DNA of 64,000 nt, taken from positions 75,893,317 through 75,957,316 of the forward strand of contig CM035233.1 of NCBI GenBank assembly GCA_020226215.1, given 5' to 3'. Source of the stretch: Sindora glabra (lineage: Eukaryota > Streptophyta > Magnoliopsida > Fabales > Fabaceae). The notes under the pieces are model-generated. The model was not told the DNA's origin. It ran no database searches and worked only from the letters and a program-made list of their open reading frames with translations. Numbering within the stretch: position 1 is the stretch's first letter; each line of letters begins with the position of its first letter. Below, piece after piece: positions 10,356 through 22,789 of the stretch. Position numbers and translations under genes: made by a program.

Positions 10356-12478
10356 CGCATCATTAGTTTGAGAATTGACCATTTGCAAAATTCATTTTCT
10401 TGTTTCAAGTACAACCCTCTTACTATGTGGTGATTTATATGCCACCTCTTTCCTTTTATGTCTATTTGTTTCATCCATATTATTATCTCTCTTCACTAAT
10501 ACTTCATGTGGGACCTTCTTTAAAACACCACTATTTTGGTTCCATATACCATCCATCTCAAACACCTCATTGTTCAGTATAGCAAAAGGTAAGTCTTATA
10601 GCCTACCCACTTCACCTACCTTCATATCTCTAATAGTAAAACAACATTAAGGTTAAGCAGCAAATTAGGTGACAATCATTTAACAGTGAAACTAAGTCTT
10701 ATGTTTATTTTAATGCAAAATATAAACTATAGCAACAAAACATGCAAAAATAGCAGATTTATCTTAGTAATGTTGTTGCATTTAGGAGGAACTCGGACAT
10801 CATTAGTTTACTGCCATTAACAATTTCCATATGACAAGCCAGATTTCTACTAGATTTAAATGCTCAAAGCTACATATATAAACTAGTCTGGAAAAAGTAA
10901 AGTTCAAGGACATACTTTTGGCGTGACGCAATATCAAAAGGGCATAAAACATCAAAGATGGTACAAGATTGTAGAATCTAAATCAGAATTTCAAGAATAC
11001 CTTTTCTTCAGAGATGATGAACAAGAATTCTAATAGGATTAAGCACTTGGGAGAAGCCTTAAAAGGGTGTTCAAATTAAATTATTTGAATAACTCAAAGG
11101 GGGATAATAGCAAAAGGCTTCTTTTAGGGCCTTTAGGTTCATTGTTAAGTATACGAATTAAGTAACATTGGAATAATTTAAGATAGATTAATAGTTTCCA
11201 TTAAGTACAAATTAAGTACAAGTAGTTAGCTTCCAAGAAATTTAAGAAGACACCCCCATAATCAAAATTTGACAACTTCATGCCATTCTTTAAACTACAC
11301 ATTTTTATTTTTCTACTAGTTACAATGTTTCTATAATTGAACTATATTTTGCCATTCCAATAATTCATATCAATCTATTAATAAAAAAATTGGGAAATCA
11401 AACTATCTATAGAAACTTATTCTTATTAAGGAAGAAAGTAATTGAAAGAATTAGAAGAAAAGGAAAACTTAAATTAGACCCATTAAAGGAATAAAAAAAT
11501 GATTAACAAAGAGAGCAAGAAAAGGTAATAATAGCAAAACCTAGATCAAAAACATTATCACCTATGAAATATCATTATCATCATAATTTATAAACAAGAA
11601 AGATAGCAGAAGAAAAACTCATGAATAACTACTTAGCTACTTCAAAATCTATAGAATTAGTGTTGGTGAATCTCCTTCTCTTGGTAGCTACTGGAGAAGA
11701 AGCATCTAAAATCATTAGAGAATAGTCCTCAATCTTATGCAATTGTTCATATATGGCGAGATTATGAAGTCTTAGCACTTGATCGCTCTTTTGATGTCAA
11801 AACTCGATTAATTTGATTTGTCCCACTTTTAAGCCATTCCAGCACTACAGTTCTATCAAATAGAAAGGACACATTTGTTTGGTGGCTCTTGTTGGCTTGA
11901 TTAATGGTGAGGAGTGGTGGTGGCTCTTGACTGATGATGAAGAGTGGTAGGTTAGGGTAGAAAAATGGTGATTGGAACCAAAATGAAAGGGGATCGAATT
12001 ATTTCTTGGCTTTGGAAAATGATTCCAACTTTTTTGATGGCCTTCTAAGGTCCAAGAATGTCACAAATATGTCTAGTACACAACATTCTAATGCTTGTAA
12101 ATGTTAGAAACACCATATCAGTAACTATTGCAAGATTTCTTATATTATGTAATATCAATAATTGATGACATGACTTTTTTAATTTCATAAAATTATTTAT
12201 TAACTTTTCTAAATCTAAGGGGGCACAAACATAAAAAAAATAACATATATATTTTTTAATTTACAATCAACATTCTGATGTCCGGAATTGATGATCGAAG
12301 ACCTGTCAAAAAATAACGTCAAAAATTGATTAATTTTTTGTAGTGTACAACAAATGAAAAAAATATTGAATCAGTACTATTTGCATTAATCACATAAGAT
12401 ATATACATGTAAAATCTAATCTATATATAATAAAGATAACTTAATTTAAGATGAAAACTTTATGTTATTGTATTGGAT

Positions 12479-12718
12479 TTATTTTTCATCATCATCGATC
12501 TTTTTTCCATTATCTTTCTTTTCTTCTTCTTCTTCATTTTCCTTATCCTTCTAAACTTTTTCTTCATCATCAAGATCATCAAAGTCATCATATATAATTT
12601 TTTTAGTGTGACTAATTTCTTTAAAAGATCATGAATCATCCTTCAATAAATAAATAAACCGCTTCATTGTCAATACATGCCTTGAATTATCACTAAGCAA
12701 ATGAATCTCTTCATTCTT
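12479..12718 (-). pseudogene. Unidentified coding remnant with acidic C-terminus (copy A)
   Basis: One minus-strand frame runs about 80 codons with two internal stops. It starts near NEEIHLLSDNSRHVLTMK and continues through a DDFDDLDDEE stretch and an EEEEE stretch to a final KKIDDDEK and stop. The mix of a normal-looking segment and an acidic tail is not what random AT-rich DNA produces, so it is probably a decayed exon. I do not recognise the family. Acidic tails are common in chromatin and transcription proteins, but that is not enough to assign it. It lies 130 bp outside the right end of the CACTA element. Confidence 0.35.
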
Positions 12719-15422
12719 AATAAGTGTTGGTAATTAGTTATGTTACTTATAATATTAGAAAGCAACCATGACATCATTTTATTAATAGAGAATCAAATCA
12801 TTTTTAGTGGTGTCTCTATTATCTTGTGTGACTAACACTTTATATTTTGTTGATGATCTGGTTAAAACTTATTTCATTGAAAAATTACTAGTATTATAAC
12901 TTTGTCATGCATTTCTGTTGTAATACTATATTTTCTTTAACCATTAATCACACCATAATATGAATATAAACATGAATATAAACATAAACATAATTATTAA
13001 CATGAACATACCTATTTGTTTGAAACCTAAACTCAACAAATATAATCAAACAAGTATCTTTTAAGTAACCTCTTCAAATATTTGAAACTACAAAATAAAA
13101 TTTAAAGAAAAATCAAATAACAAAAATTGGACATAATAATTTTGTAATAAAGAAATTAAATAAATTAAAAATCAATCTACACATAAAATATAACATCTAA
13201 TAAAAAAATGCAATTTATTCTAAAAAAATATTAGCATAATCATAACATAATTTGATATACAAATTTAACTACTTAAGATTTCAACTATTATAATTCTAGC
13301 TTTATATTTTCAAATAAAACAATGTTGTAATATATGTATGAAGTATATTTTTAAAAACTAAAGTGTTAACTATTATAATTCTAACTTTACAACTAAACAT
13401 TTTCTATATATCTCCTTATCTAAAGGTAGATTAATTATAATATTGACAAAATTAATATAAAATCATAATAAAAAATTAATGTAAATATTGTAATACCGTA
13501 ATTAACAATAAATCATCATATTTAAATTGAATCAAAGTAGAAAAAATTCCAATTACATATAAACCCTAATTTCTTTTTATTAAATCCTAAATTATTAAAT
13601 TGAGAAATTTAACTTATATTCAAAGTTCTAAAACATTCCAATACTTAAATAATACATGAAAATTATAATATAAATCTTAATTATTAGAGACATTTAAGAA
13701 AATTTTCACAAAATAATCAAATAAACCTAATATTATATTAAATTTTTTATAGAAAAAATAAGCAATTAAAAGAAAGAAAGCAAAATAAAAAAGCTCTTGA
13801 AGATGACAAATGGCAGTGGAGAGCTCAAAGGATGATGGTAGAGGCCATAATAGCTCAATGATGGTAGGAAAGAGAAGAAAATGCAACCTTAAAAAAATAA
13901 AGAGCATCCATCACAAGTTGATTATATTTGAAGATTAGTGATGTATTTATTGATAGATTGCTCTATCATTGATTTGATTTTAATAATATGTTACGTTAAA
14001 GTTAACGACATATTATTACTGAAAAAGGCATGCATTAAACATTATATTAAAATTAAATTATTATTAATTTTTTTAACCCATACTTTACATGAATTTTGTA
14101 ATAATCTCACGAAAAATATGATAATCAGATTTACAAATTATTTTATGGATATGATAAAGTAATTTTATACATTTATGATAAGATTATGTGAATTGATTAA
14201 TTTGAATTATTGCATTTTTCTTTTTGTAGTATGATATATATTTTGTTAACAATATTAATAGAGGAAATGTGAGAAGGCAAATCTAAAATTTGCAAATAAA
14301 CAAACTATAAATTGCAAGAATGGCAAGTTAGTTAATGGCTAATCATGTCTTAGAAATAAAGTTTCATAAATCTTAAATATCACATATTAAGAAATTTTCA
14401 ATTGAATGTTAAGTTTGCTAGATGATAACATGTGCACTTTTCATTGAATGAACAAATTCTCTAGTAAAAAAAAAAAGCTTAAGCAATTAAAAAAGAGAAA
14501 GAAACAAATCAATGAGGCATAAGGTAAAGTTCCTACATAGAACATCAAGTAAAGAGAGAGGTTAATTAAAACGTTAAAGATTAGTATTTAATTTGGATGG
14601 AATGACAAAAAATATATATTGAAATATAAATGATAAATATCAACAATATCCAATATCCCTTATATATAACATAGCAAACCATGAAGCTACTTGCTAAAAA
14701 ATATAAGTTACATAAATTTTATTTTTAAAATTTTTTACATCATATAAATATATAAACATCTAATTTTTATATTACATATGCTCCTAAAAAAAGATATTAT
14801 ATTAAATTTTCTTTAAATTTGTAATTAATAGATGTAAAACAAACTTTTGGAAAAAATATCATATAACCTCTATCCTTTAAAAACTAATTTGACGGTTTAC
14901 TTTATATAATATCTTATCCTATGTCATGGTTAAGAGTGTTTGACTATTAGAAGGCATAATTTATAACATAATATTATTACTGTTTTTGAACTAAGCAACA
15001 AATTAGATGGAGTTTCTATGTTTAAGTATGATAAAAATAGTAGTAAGTATAATAATAAGGATATTTATTAAGTAAATGAACAAATATTTTTTCATAAATT
15101 TTGACAATTTGTAATGACTAAATTTCTTCTCTAAATTCAATGTTAAAAAATAAGTAATATGATTATTTAGATAATTATTTTTGCTACATTTGAATGAAAT
15201 ATTAATTGATGATATTGATAACCATACTTTTACATTTAACTTGTAAATTCTTCTAGAAGCTTTTTCATGAGTTATTATAGAATTTATTTATATATGTGTT
15301 TATAAGTTATCATACACATGGTTTATCTCTAAAAAAAATATGATCTTATAGTATCATTGTTAAAAGAAAACTCTACCATGCATGAATAGAAGTATAATTT
15401 ATTCCGTCCAAATTTGTCCCAT

Positions 15423-15830
15423 GAAGACTAATAATATCATGATTTTTATAAAGATATTATGTTTAACACATTGTTAAGAACCTATATATAGTATACAACT
15501 AAACTACCATAAACTATACTTAAAAGCCCCACCATTATTTGAATCCTTCTTCATGAAAGCATGCAAAGACTCAAAAGTTCTTAATAACCTTCAATTGTAT
15601 TTAATCAAGTGTAGATTAAGGAATGGATAAGGGATAAGCATTGCAATGAAGACAAATAATTTCATGATTTTTGTAAAGATACAATGTTTAGCATAAAATT
15701 TACTATGTACCAATATATAGCATAAAACCAAACTAATATGAATTATATCTAAAAGCTTTATTATTATTTGAATCCTCCTCCATGCAAGTACATAACGACT
15801 CAAAAGCTTTTGCCTTCCTTCAAGAAAAGA
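15423..15830. repeat. Diverged 225-bp tandem duplication (copy A)
   Basis: Sequence starting GAAGACTAATAATATCATG at 15423 recurs at 15648 as GAAGACAAATAATTTCATG. Matching order continues through TATATAGTAT/TATATAGCAT, ATTATTTGAATCC and GACTCAAAAG. The two units are clearly related but carry many substitutions, so the event is old. Confidence 0.75.
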
Positions 15831-17426
15831 AAACCTAAAGCTTAAACAACCAAATAAATGAAAGAATACAAAAATTCATTTAAAACAAAAAACTTATATG
15901 GATTAAAAATACAAAATTCATGATTTCAAAAATAACTCCCCTGTATTGGCCATTATAAGGATTAATTAATGAATAAAAAATTTGATTTTCCTTATCTTTT
16001 CTATGAGTTTATAGTTGATAGGATACTTAAATCGGAATTCACATAGTGTTTAGGTTATGATTAAATATAAAGTGGTTAAGGAAACCTAACTTGATTAAAT
16101 ATGAAAAATTCTATTGGGCCATTAAAAGTCTAATAAGTTAAAAGTGTACACTTACTTTCAACCACAATAGCTTACTAGGCATTTTTCAATTTACAAAAGT
16201 GATCATAAAAATTGGACCTAAAATTTTAATTCTTGGGTCAAGCTCAGAATATTTAAAATAAAAAACTTAATTAATGATACTCCATTAAAATATTTTTATA
16301 TGCAGAACGTAAGACAATAGCCCTTAGAACCATAATCCATTTTTAAGTGCCAACTTTGAAAACAGAGTAAAAAGTAGAAAAGTAGGAAACAAACCCTACC
16401 TTTCACATCACACATTGTCACATTCCAGTGGTAAATTGCAAAAAAATTTTATCAAAAAAAAATTCAACTCTAATGCAAAAGCCATTACTTGGAACAAGAG
16501 ATGAATGGGAAACAAATCAAAGGAATGGGTGGGAAATTTAGGCTAAATGACTATTTTTTAGGTTTTAAATATCAACATATTCTAAAGTAAGTATTTTCTC
16601 TTTTTACTTTTTCTTTTACTTTCCCAAAGTACATAGATAGTGCATTAATCTATATTGAAGTCCTAAATTCCTATATAATCTATCTCTTGCTCAAAATTTT
16701 CTTTAAAATTAGTCTTATAATTCTTAGAACTAACATAGACAATTAGATAATAGACTTCAGTCTCATGCTACGTAGACACCAAGGGGAATAATACTAGCTA
16801 ACTTATTATATTAGGCATATAAACTGACTTATTACTTAAGCAACTAGGAAATTGATAAAATTGTCAACAAATATAAAACACGTGTAGTATCGCTTCTTTA
16901 AAGTTTCATTATCAAGAAATAACAATTATACTTTTAGCACAGTTTAAAAATAATTTCTACATCCTTAAAGTCAAATTACATACAACTAAGGTAATATGAA
17001 GTTGGTTCTATAACAAGTAACCAAATGTCAACATAAATGTACTGAAAAGCTACTGCAATGTCAAAGTAATAACGAAGATCATATATTATGAACAAATCTA
17101 TTAACAATGTTGCTTGTCTATCTAAAATCGTAATATATCATATGTAAGCATTTTAGACTATGCACTAGTTGCTCCATGGGACAATGACTGCCATATCATT
17201 ATTACATTTGGTTCTTGTATATTTAGATCTTAATTGTTATTAGACATCTTCTTGCAAATTCATGAAAGATATTAAATAAAAAATATATGTCTTGAAAGGC
17301 AGATTAACTTCATAAAAGCCTAAAACTGTTGGAATATGATATATAAATCACAAAATCAATTTCATTATGGTTTTGGTATGACCTTCATTCATCATAATTT
17401 TTAATTATTAAATTTTAACTAACATC

Positions 17427-17467
<41 letters not shown>
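17427..17467. repeat. TTA trinucleotide microsatellite, 13 units (copy A)
   Basis: Thirteen uninterrupted TTA units plus TT. The matching site in copy B has 15 units. This accounts for the 6-base change in offset between the copies. Confidence 0.95.
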
Positions 17468-19215
17468 TATACTTTAATTGAATTTATCCTTTTCATTTAT
17501 ATGTTTAGGAAAAAATTTTCCTTTCTTGTTTTTCAATTTCTAAAATTGTATTATTTCAACGCAAGTAAAATCTCTTATTTTTTTAATATAATAGTCATAA
17601 CACATAAGACATTCTATAATTTTCACCATTTTCTTCCATGCAAATAGGGAATCTAAGCAAAAATAAATTATGACGAATATTACTATGCACACTACACATG
17701 TAAATAAAGCATGATTAATAGTCCTAAACTTAAATATTCCAAGGAAAATAAAAGGATAGATATAAATACTTAACAAATTTAATATAATTTTTATTATTTG
17801 TTTGTGAATATGTCTTAAAAAGGTAACAAAAGACTTTCAATTAATATGGAGAAGTAAATATATAAAACTTCAAAATATAAGAGAATTTTTAAGAAAACAT
17901 TGCAAAAGAGGGAGAAAGTTAAACCACAATAAAAATCAGAAATAAAATAAGAAAAGAATTACAACAATAAAACTCTGAAGAAAATAAGATGTGCCAAAAA
18001 CTTTATTAACACTCTCAAACTTTATAGATACACATGAAAAAGTAAAATGATCTTGAAAACTCAAATAACAAACTAAAACCTAAAGGTTAGAAAGTATATA
18101 GATTGTTAAGCTAATGTTAATGTTCACATTTCTTGTAACTATATAAAAAGAGAAACTTAATAAATAATCTTGGTTCATGTGAATCATGTCTATCCATATT
18201 TTATTGGTGGTGCTAGGCTACAAAAGTTACCCTTACAGACTTCCATATTAACTACATTTCCAAAGCAGATACAAATCTATTTCTTTTATTATTCTTCTTA
18301 ATTAATTAACACACAAATATTCATTCAAATAACAAAACTTATGCAATGGATCAACCAAGAATAAATTAATAAGAGATATTTCAAATTAACCATTATAAAG
18401 AGATTATTATATTAAGAGGTATGTCGAATTGACCATAATACTAATTAGTACTATATATGTTCGAACTTTATAAAAAATAAGATTACACTTTAAAATGTAG
18501 AAATATAAATCAAGAATAAAAAAAATTAAAGTGAATTAATCAAACAAAATTAAACACAATTGGATTTCAAACATGGAAATCAATCAATCTAAATTAAACA
18601 AGGAATCATGTATTCAAATGACTAAAGAACATAAATCGAATTTCGCAAATAGAAATTAGAATCATAATTTCAAAGGATTAGATTACATAAATCAAGCATT
18701 ACAAATTGAAATCAATCACTTAAAATTAATCATAGATAGAATCATATTATTTCAAAAAAAATATAGTATATAACTCATGCTTTACAAATTGAGCTATTGT
18801 CAAAGCATAAATCTATTGCATCTAAAAATTAAATGTAGAAGGAAAAGAAGAAAAACTTATAGATCTAGAAGGAAATCAACCTCTAATTCCAAAATATTTC
18901 AATAAGAGCATTTAACCAAATCTAAAAATGAAAAAAAAAGGTTCAAAAATTGAAATCAAACCTACGTTTTAACCACCAATATGGAAACAAATAATGCAAG
19001 AAAAATAGAAGAAGCATCTATAAACTCAATTAATCATACATTCCACCAATGAAGTAAAAAAAAAATAATAATCCCCTTTACAAAATCACATGGATGTGAG
19101 AGAAAGAGGAAGGACCATACATTTGAAGTTTTGAACATAAAAAATAAAATGTTAATAAATCCAACCAAATATTTTCTGAAGAAGTTTTGAAAATTAAAGA
19201 TAAAATTCAAATAAT

Positions 19216-19688
19216 TGTTAGATTTTTCAGTGGAAACCTATTAATTTAATAAATAAAATATAAAAAGTTTAATCCAATATCAAAATGACTATCCAATTTA
19301 AGTCCAAATAGCAATCTAATCTACCTAATGTGATAATAGATAGTTTTCAATGATAGATCAAGTACCCACTAACTATTAAAATATATAAATAAGAATTGTT
19401 ATCCTTAAACTCAAGTTTTGTTTTATTCTATTCACTTTCCATCAATAATAATTTCTTTTTCTAAAATATTTAATTTGTAACTAGGATTGATAGAAGTAAT
19501 AATTCTTATTGAAAGTCCATGATCAAGATAAATAGTGGGTAGATTGTGAAATAGATCATGATTCATATACATCATTTATCACAAATGAATTCATCAGATA
19601 TTTCTTATATTTCCATTTAATCTACATACTAATATTGTATTTTTCACATGATTCAATTAGAATTATCATTATTAAAAATATTTTATTA
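19216..19688 (+). repeat. 5' LTR of the Copia element (copy A)
   Basis: It is 473 bp long. It begins TGTTAGATTTTTC and ends TATTTTATTA, where the 3' LTR has TATTTTATCA, so the original terminal CA has become TA. It aligns with 31906-32373 throughout, for example at CTATTAATT, ATATATAAATAAG and CACATGATTCAATTA. The shared ATATATAAATAAG is a candidate TATA box. Confidence 0.88.
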
Positions 19689-19690
19689 AT

Positions 19691-19702
19691 TAGTATTAGA
19701 AC
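19691..19702 (+). other. Primer-binding site for initiator-Met tRNA, mutated (copy A)
   Basis: TAGTATTAGAAC starts two bases after the LTR end. It matches the usual plant Copia site TGGTATCAGAGC at 9 of 12 positions, and all three differences are G-to-A or C-to-T transitions. The position and pattern make the call despite decay. Confidence 0.75.
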
Positions 19703-20595
19703 TTATGAATCATGTGAATTAGATATGTTATTAAGTAGAAAATACTATGAATCTCCAATTATTTCATAGCCCTCAATTTTTTTTGTTATAAATAATGCTT
19801 TGTTATTTATATTTATGATATGCAAATTTTGCATATTTAGTTTTATCATGATTTACTATATGCATAATATTTTTCTTTTGAATACACATATTGTTATGTG
19901 GTGTAATTTTCAAAGAACAAGTATGACTATGAATTGTCATGCATCAAAAATTATTTTTAATATACTATTTTGGTTTTCTTGTATATCAACAGTAGAAGCA
20001 TGTTCATATCCGGCATATTGTTTTTCCATGAAAGTTCCGAATATTTGTTTACCTAGTATGGACATGTTTATATGAGATTTCAATTTTTATATATTTTCCT
20101 CAAATAAAATTCATTTTGGTAATTTTATGTTTAATTTTTTTTAGGAAACTAGTTTTTGCACGAAAAAGTTTTATGGTAATTCTATAATGCATATTATTTT
20201 TGCAAAAAAAATGGATAGCATTTATAGTGTTTAAGTCTAGAATTTTTTTTAATTTTTTTTTAAACCTTCTAGAAAAATTTTAGTAAGAAATTTGTACTTA
20301 AAAGGGTATTTTTAAAAATCCTCCATTAATGGAGTTTTAAAAAGTTCAATGTCAAAAGTTATAAATTTTTAATGGAATTTTTATTGTTAAAATCTAAGTA
20401 AGAATCGATTTTTATCATAGTATAACACATTTAGAAGCAAAATGACTAATTTTTTATGAGTTTTCTATTTTAAAATTGTTGAAACCATTAATAAATTTTT
20501 TTTGAAAAATTAGCACTCAATTGAACTAAGATTAAATTCAATTTTTTCTTCAAAAATTTTACATTAAATGCATTAAAATGTATTAAAGTGGCATT

Positions 20596-20856
20596 ATGTG
20601 TAAAAATCATGTTGAAAAATATATTCAAATTGCAAAAATTGAACTTAGATTATGCGAGTTTAAAATCGAGCCACTTGATCTGGATTTCAGACTTGGCGCC
20701 AAGTTGAAAAAGTTGAATAGCATGAGCTGTCTGGGATACCTACGTGCAATGCTTGACGCACAGTACTGTGCGAGTTGTATGGGATGTTGCTTACACTACT
20801 GGATTCCTCTATTTGAGCTAAATTTTTTAGGTATTTTTTCATATTTTTTAAATTAA
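20596..20856 (+). other. GC-richer leader island with two perfect palindromes (copy A)
   Basis: Within the untranslated leader of the Copia element, about 20650-20815 is clearly richer in G and C than anything around it. It contains ACTTGGCGCCAAGT (20691-20704) and CGCACAGTACTGTGCG (20757-20772), both perfect palindromes. An 86-codon frame (20596-20856) spans the island but matches no protein I know and is probably fortuitous. The island may be the RNA packaging or dimerisation region; that is inference. Confidence 0.5.
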
Positions 20857-21233
20857 AAAAATCTTAATTATTTTTTTACCTATTTAATTTAAATAGTTAG
20901 TTAATTCTATTTTGGGCTAAAAATTTTATTACAATATTCTTACATTTTTTGCTTTCACATATTTTTATGAAATTTTTAGACACTGTTCAATCCATTAATT
21001 ATTTTTTGTATGTATATAGAAAAAAATTTTAGAAAATTATTTAGACTTATATTATACTATAAAATATTATATAATTGTAAACTCACCCATCGTGGGCCTA
21101 ATTGTATAAAATTTTATTTACTTTAAGAAAATTATAGTTAGATTAAGAAAAACATTATTTTAATAGTATTTTAATATCTTCTTAGTAGGATATTATTAAT
21201 GTGATTTGTTGATGATAATATAAATGTAGGAAT

Positions 21234-21296
21234 AAATATTATATTTCTAAAATTTTGATCATCCTATCAGTGTTAAATTTTAGAAATATAATATTT
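21234..21296. repeat. Inverted repeat, 22-bp perfect arms (copy A)
   Basis: Arms are 21234-21255 (AAATATTATATTTCTAAAATTT) shortened in description to AAATATT...AAATTT, and its exact reverse complement at 21275-21296, with a 19-bp spacer. Weaker pairing extends outward. It lies in the Copia leader before gag and could be an RNA hairpin or a tiny MITE remnant. Confidence 0.85.
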
Positions 21297-21482
21297 AGTC
21301 CTTATATTATATTATAGAGCCTTTAATACCATATTGGTATTGAGCTTTATAGTGTAATATTGAATTCAATTACATAATTACTAAGAGAATTTTTTAGTAT
21401 GATTAAAGTTAAATATGCATTAATATTTTAAATTTATTTTCTTAACTTTTCTACTTATGTAATTAAATGCAATTAAGACACT

Positions 21483-21536
21483 TAATAGAATAAATCATGA
21501 GGATTGGGCTAATAGAATAAATCATGAGGATTGGGC
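21483..21536. repeat. Tandem duplication of a 27-bp unit before gag (copy A)
   Basis: Positions 21483-21509 and 21510-21536 are identical, each beginning TAATAGAATAAATCATG. The identity suggests a recent slippage event, unlike the decayed sequence around it. It is present in both copies of the duplication. Confidence 0.95.
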
Positions 21537-21642
21537 TAAGTCGTTAAAATTATATCTCAGTATCTCCAATCTTAATTTGGTAATTAGGGAGATAGAGTTT
21601 CAAATTAATGTTAAGTCTATAGTAGCCTAAAAAATTTATTAG

Positions 21643-22285
21643 GAAAAATGGACTCATTCTAATAGAGTATGCTTAATAGTGATAAAGTACACAACAAACA
21701 AGATTATAAAAGAGAATGTTTTTGAAACAACAAATATGAAAGTGTTCTTGGATTCTATAACTGAAAAATAAAAAAAGTTTGATAAGGTTGAAAAAGGAAT
21801 AATATTTATCATTACTTGAAAATCTATATACGATGGTGTTAGTAGGGTTAGTAAGCACATTCTGTGATTGGTTAATTACTATAATAAGTTGAAAAGCATG
21901 CAAATTGATCTGAGGGAAGGTTATTTAACTTAGCATGTGCTAGAGTCTTTCTCATTTCAATTTAGTGTTTTAAAGATATCTTATAATACTAAAAAAACTA
22001 AAAGGACCATTAATAAGTTCATTTCTATAATTACATAGGTTGAGAAAGATATAAAAAAAGGTAAGGCTCAAGTGATAAGCTATATGTCACATGGCACAAA
22101 TTCAAACCGTGGTGCAAAAGTTAATTAGAAAGATAGCAAAGGTAATTACAATTATAGAAAGAAGATGGGTAAGAAAGGTGAATGTAGTGGACACCAGCGT
22201 TATAAACCTAATAAGATCCAATTCAAGGGTAATTGTCATTTTACAAGAAGTATGGACATAAAAAAGTAGATTGCTTTAAGTATTA
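21643..22285 (+). pseudogene. Copia gag remnant with zinc knuckle (copy A)
   Basis: The frame following 21643 shows WTHSNRVCLIVIKYT, then a segment ending LKSMQIDLREGYLT and VLESFSFQF, the order of the conserved Copia gag (UBN2-type) domain. At 22230-22285, after a one-base frameshift, comes a CCHC-type knuckle in which YGHKK and DCFKY are clear. The second cysteine has been lost to Tyr. Several stop codons interrupt the frame. In an active element gag forms the virus-like particle and binds the RNA. It is not functional here. Confidence 0.85.
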
Positions 22286-22789
22286 AAAAATAAGTTGAGA
22301 AGAAAAAAAGGTACTTATCTAACTTTAGTCTATTTTGAATTAAATATTGTTGATGTACCATCAAATTCTTAGTTTAGATATTAACATGACTATTCATATC
22401 ACTAATTATTTTCACGCACTAACAAATCTAAAGAAGTTAAGTGAATGAAAGCTAAATATGAGACTTGAAAATGGAAACAAAGTTGAAGTGGAGAATATAG
22501 GATCAGTGAAGTTAAAATTAAGGTTTAGACATAAGTTATTATTGAATAACAATTTATATACCTTACATAAGAAAAAATTTAATTTTAGTTATTGATTTGT
22601 ATTTTGTTGGATATTTTTATTATTTTGGCAATGGAAAAGTTGAATTACTTTATAAATCCTTTGTTATGGGTACTAATTTTGTATGTGTTGATATATACAG
22701 AATTAATTTAAATTCTAATTTTATGAATTAAATAAATAATAAACTTTGTTATCAGTAAAAAAGGATGTTGAATTGATGAAAAGTCTCTA

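Larger units (their letters stand above)
6717..12345 (-). mobile_element. CACTA (En/Spm) transposon, non-autonomous or decayed (copy A)
   Basis: The left end is TACTACAAGAAAATTATC and the right end, reverse complemented, is CACTACAAAAAATTAATC; similarity continues for about 30 bp. The flanks carry a 3-bp target duplication TAC at 6714-6716 and TAC at 12346-12348, as expected for CACTA elements. The first base of the left terminus has changed from C to T. Inside each end are many GATG, TCGGAA and CATTGGAA-type motifs, like CACTA subterminal repeats. The 5.6-kb interior has no intact transposase. Only a short minus-strand remnant near 7493-7831 looks coding. Minus-strand sequence near 12000-11650 has the look of an untranslated leader, which fits minus-strand transcription, but that is inference. 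Confidence 0.82.
12346..19210. other. AT-rich region between CACTA and Copia, no intact gene (copy A)
   Basis: Nothing here is an intact gene. The contents I can name are a degraded acidic coding remnant (12479-12718, minus), a 225-bp tandem duplication (15423-15830) and a TTA microsatellite (17427-17467). Short open frames of 70-80 codons are rich in Phe, Ile, Leu, Lys and Asn and look like chance frames in AT-rich DNA. The stretch may be old unrecognisable transposon sequence. Confidence 0.6.

Noticed and set aside
20596..20856. A novel 86-residue cysteine-containing protein in the Copia leader
   Set aside because: It spans the GC-richer leader island, has no homologue I recognise and sits in an untranslated region. 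A structural RNA role is more plausible.
13677..21903. Many 60-90 codon frames rich in Phe, Ile, Leu, Lys and Asn
   Set aside because: Their composition follows the AT-rich base content, and none has a motif, a conserved start or a partner. Those in copy B only repeat those in copy A.
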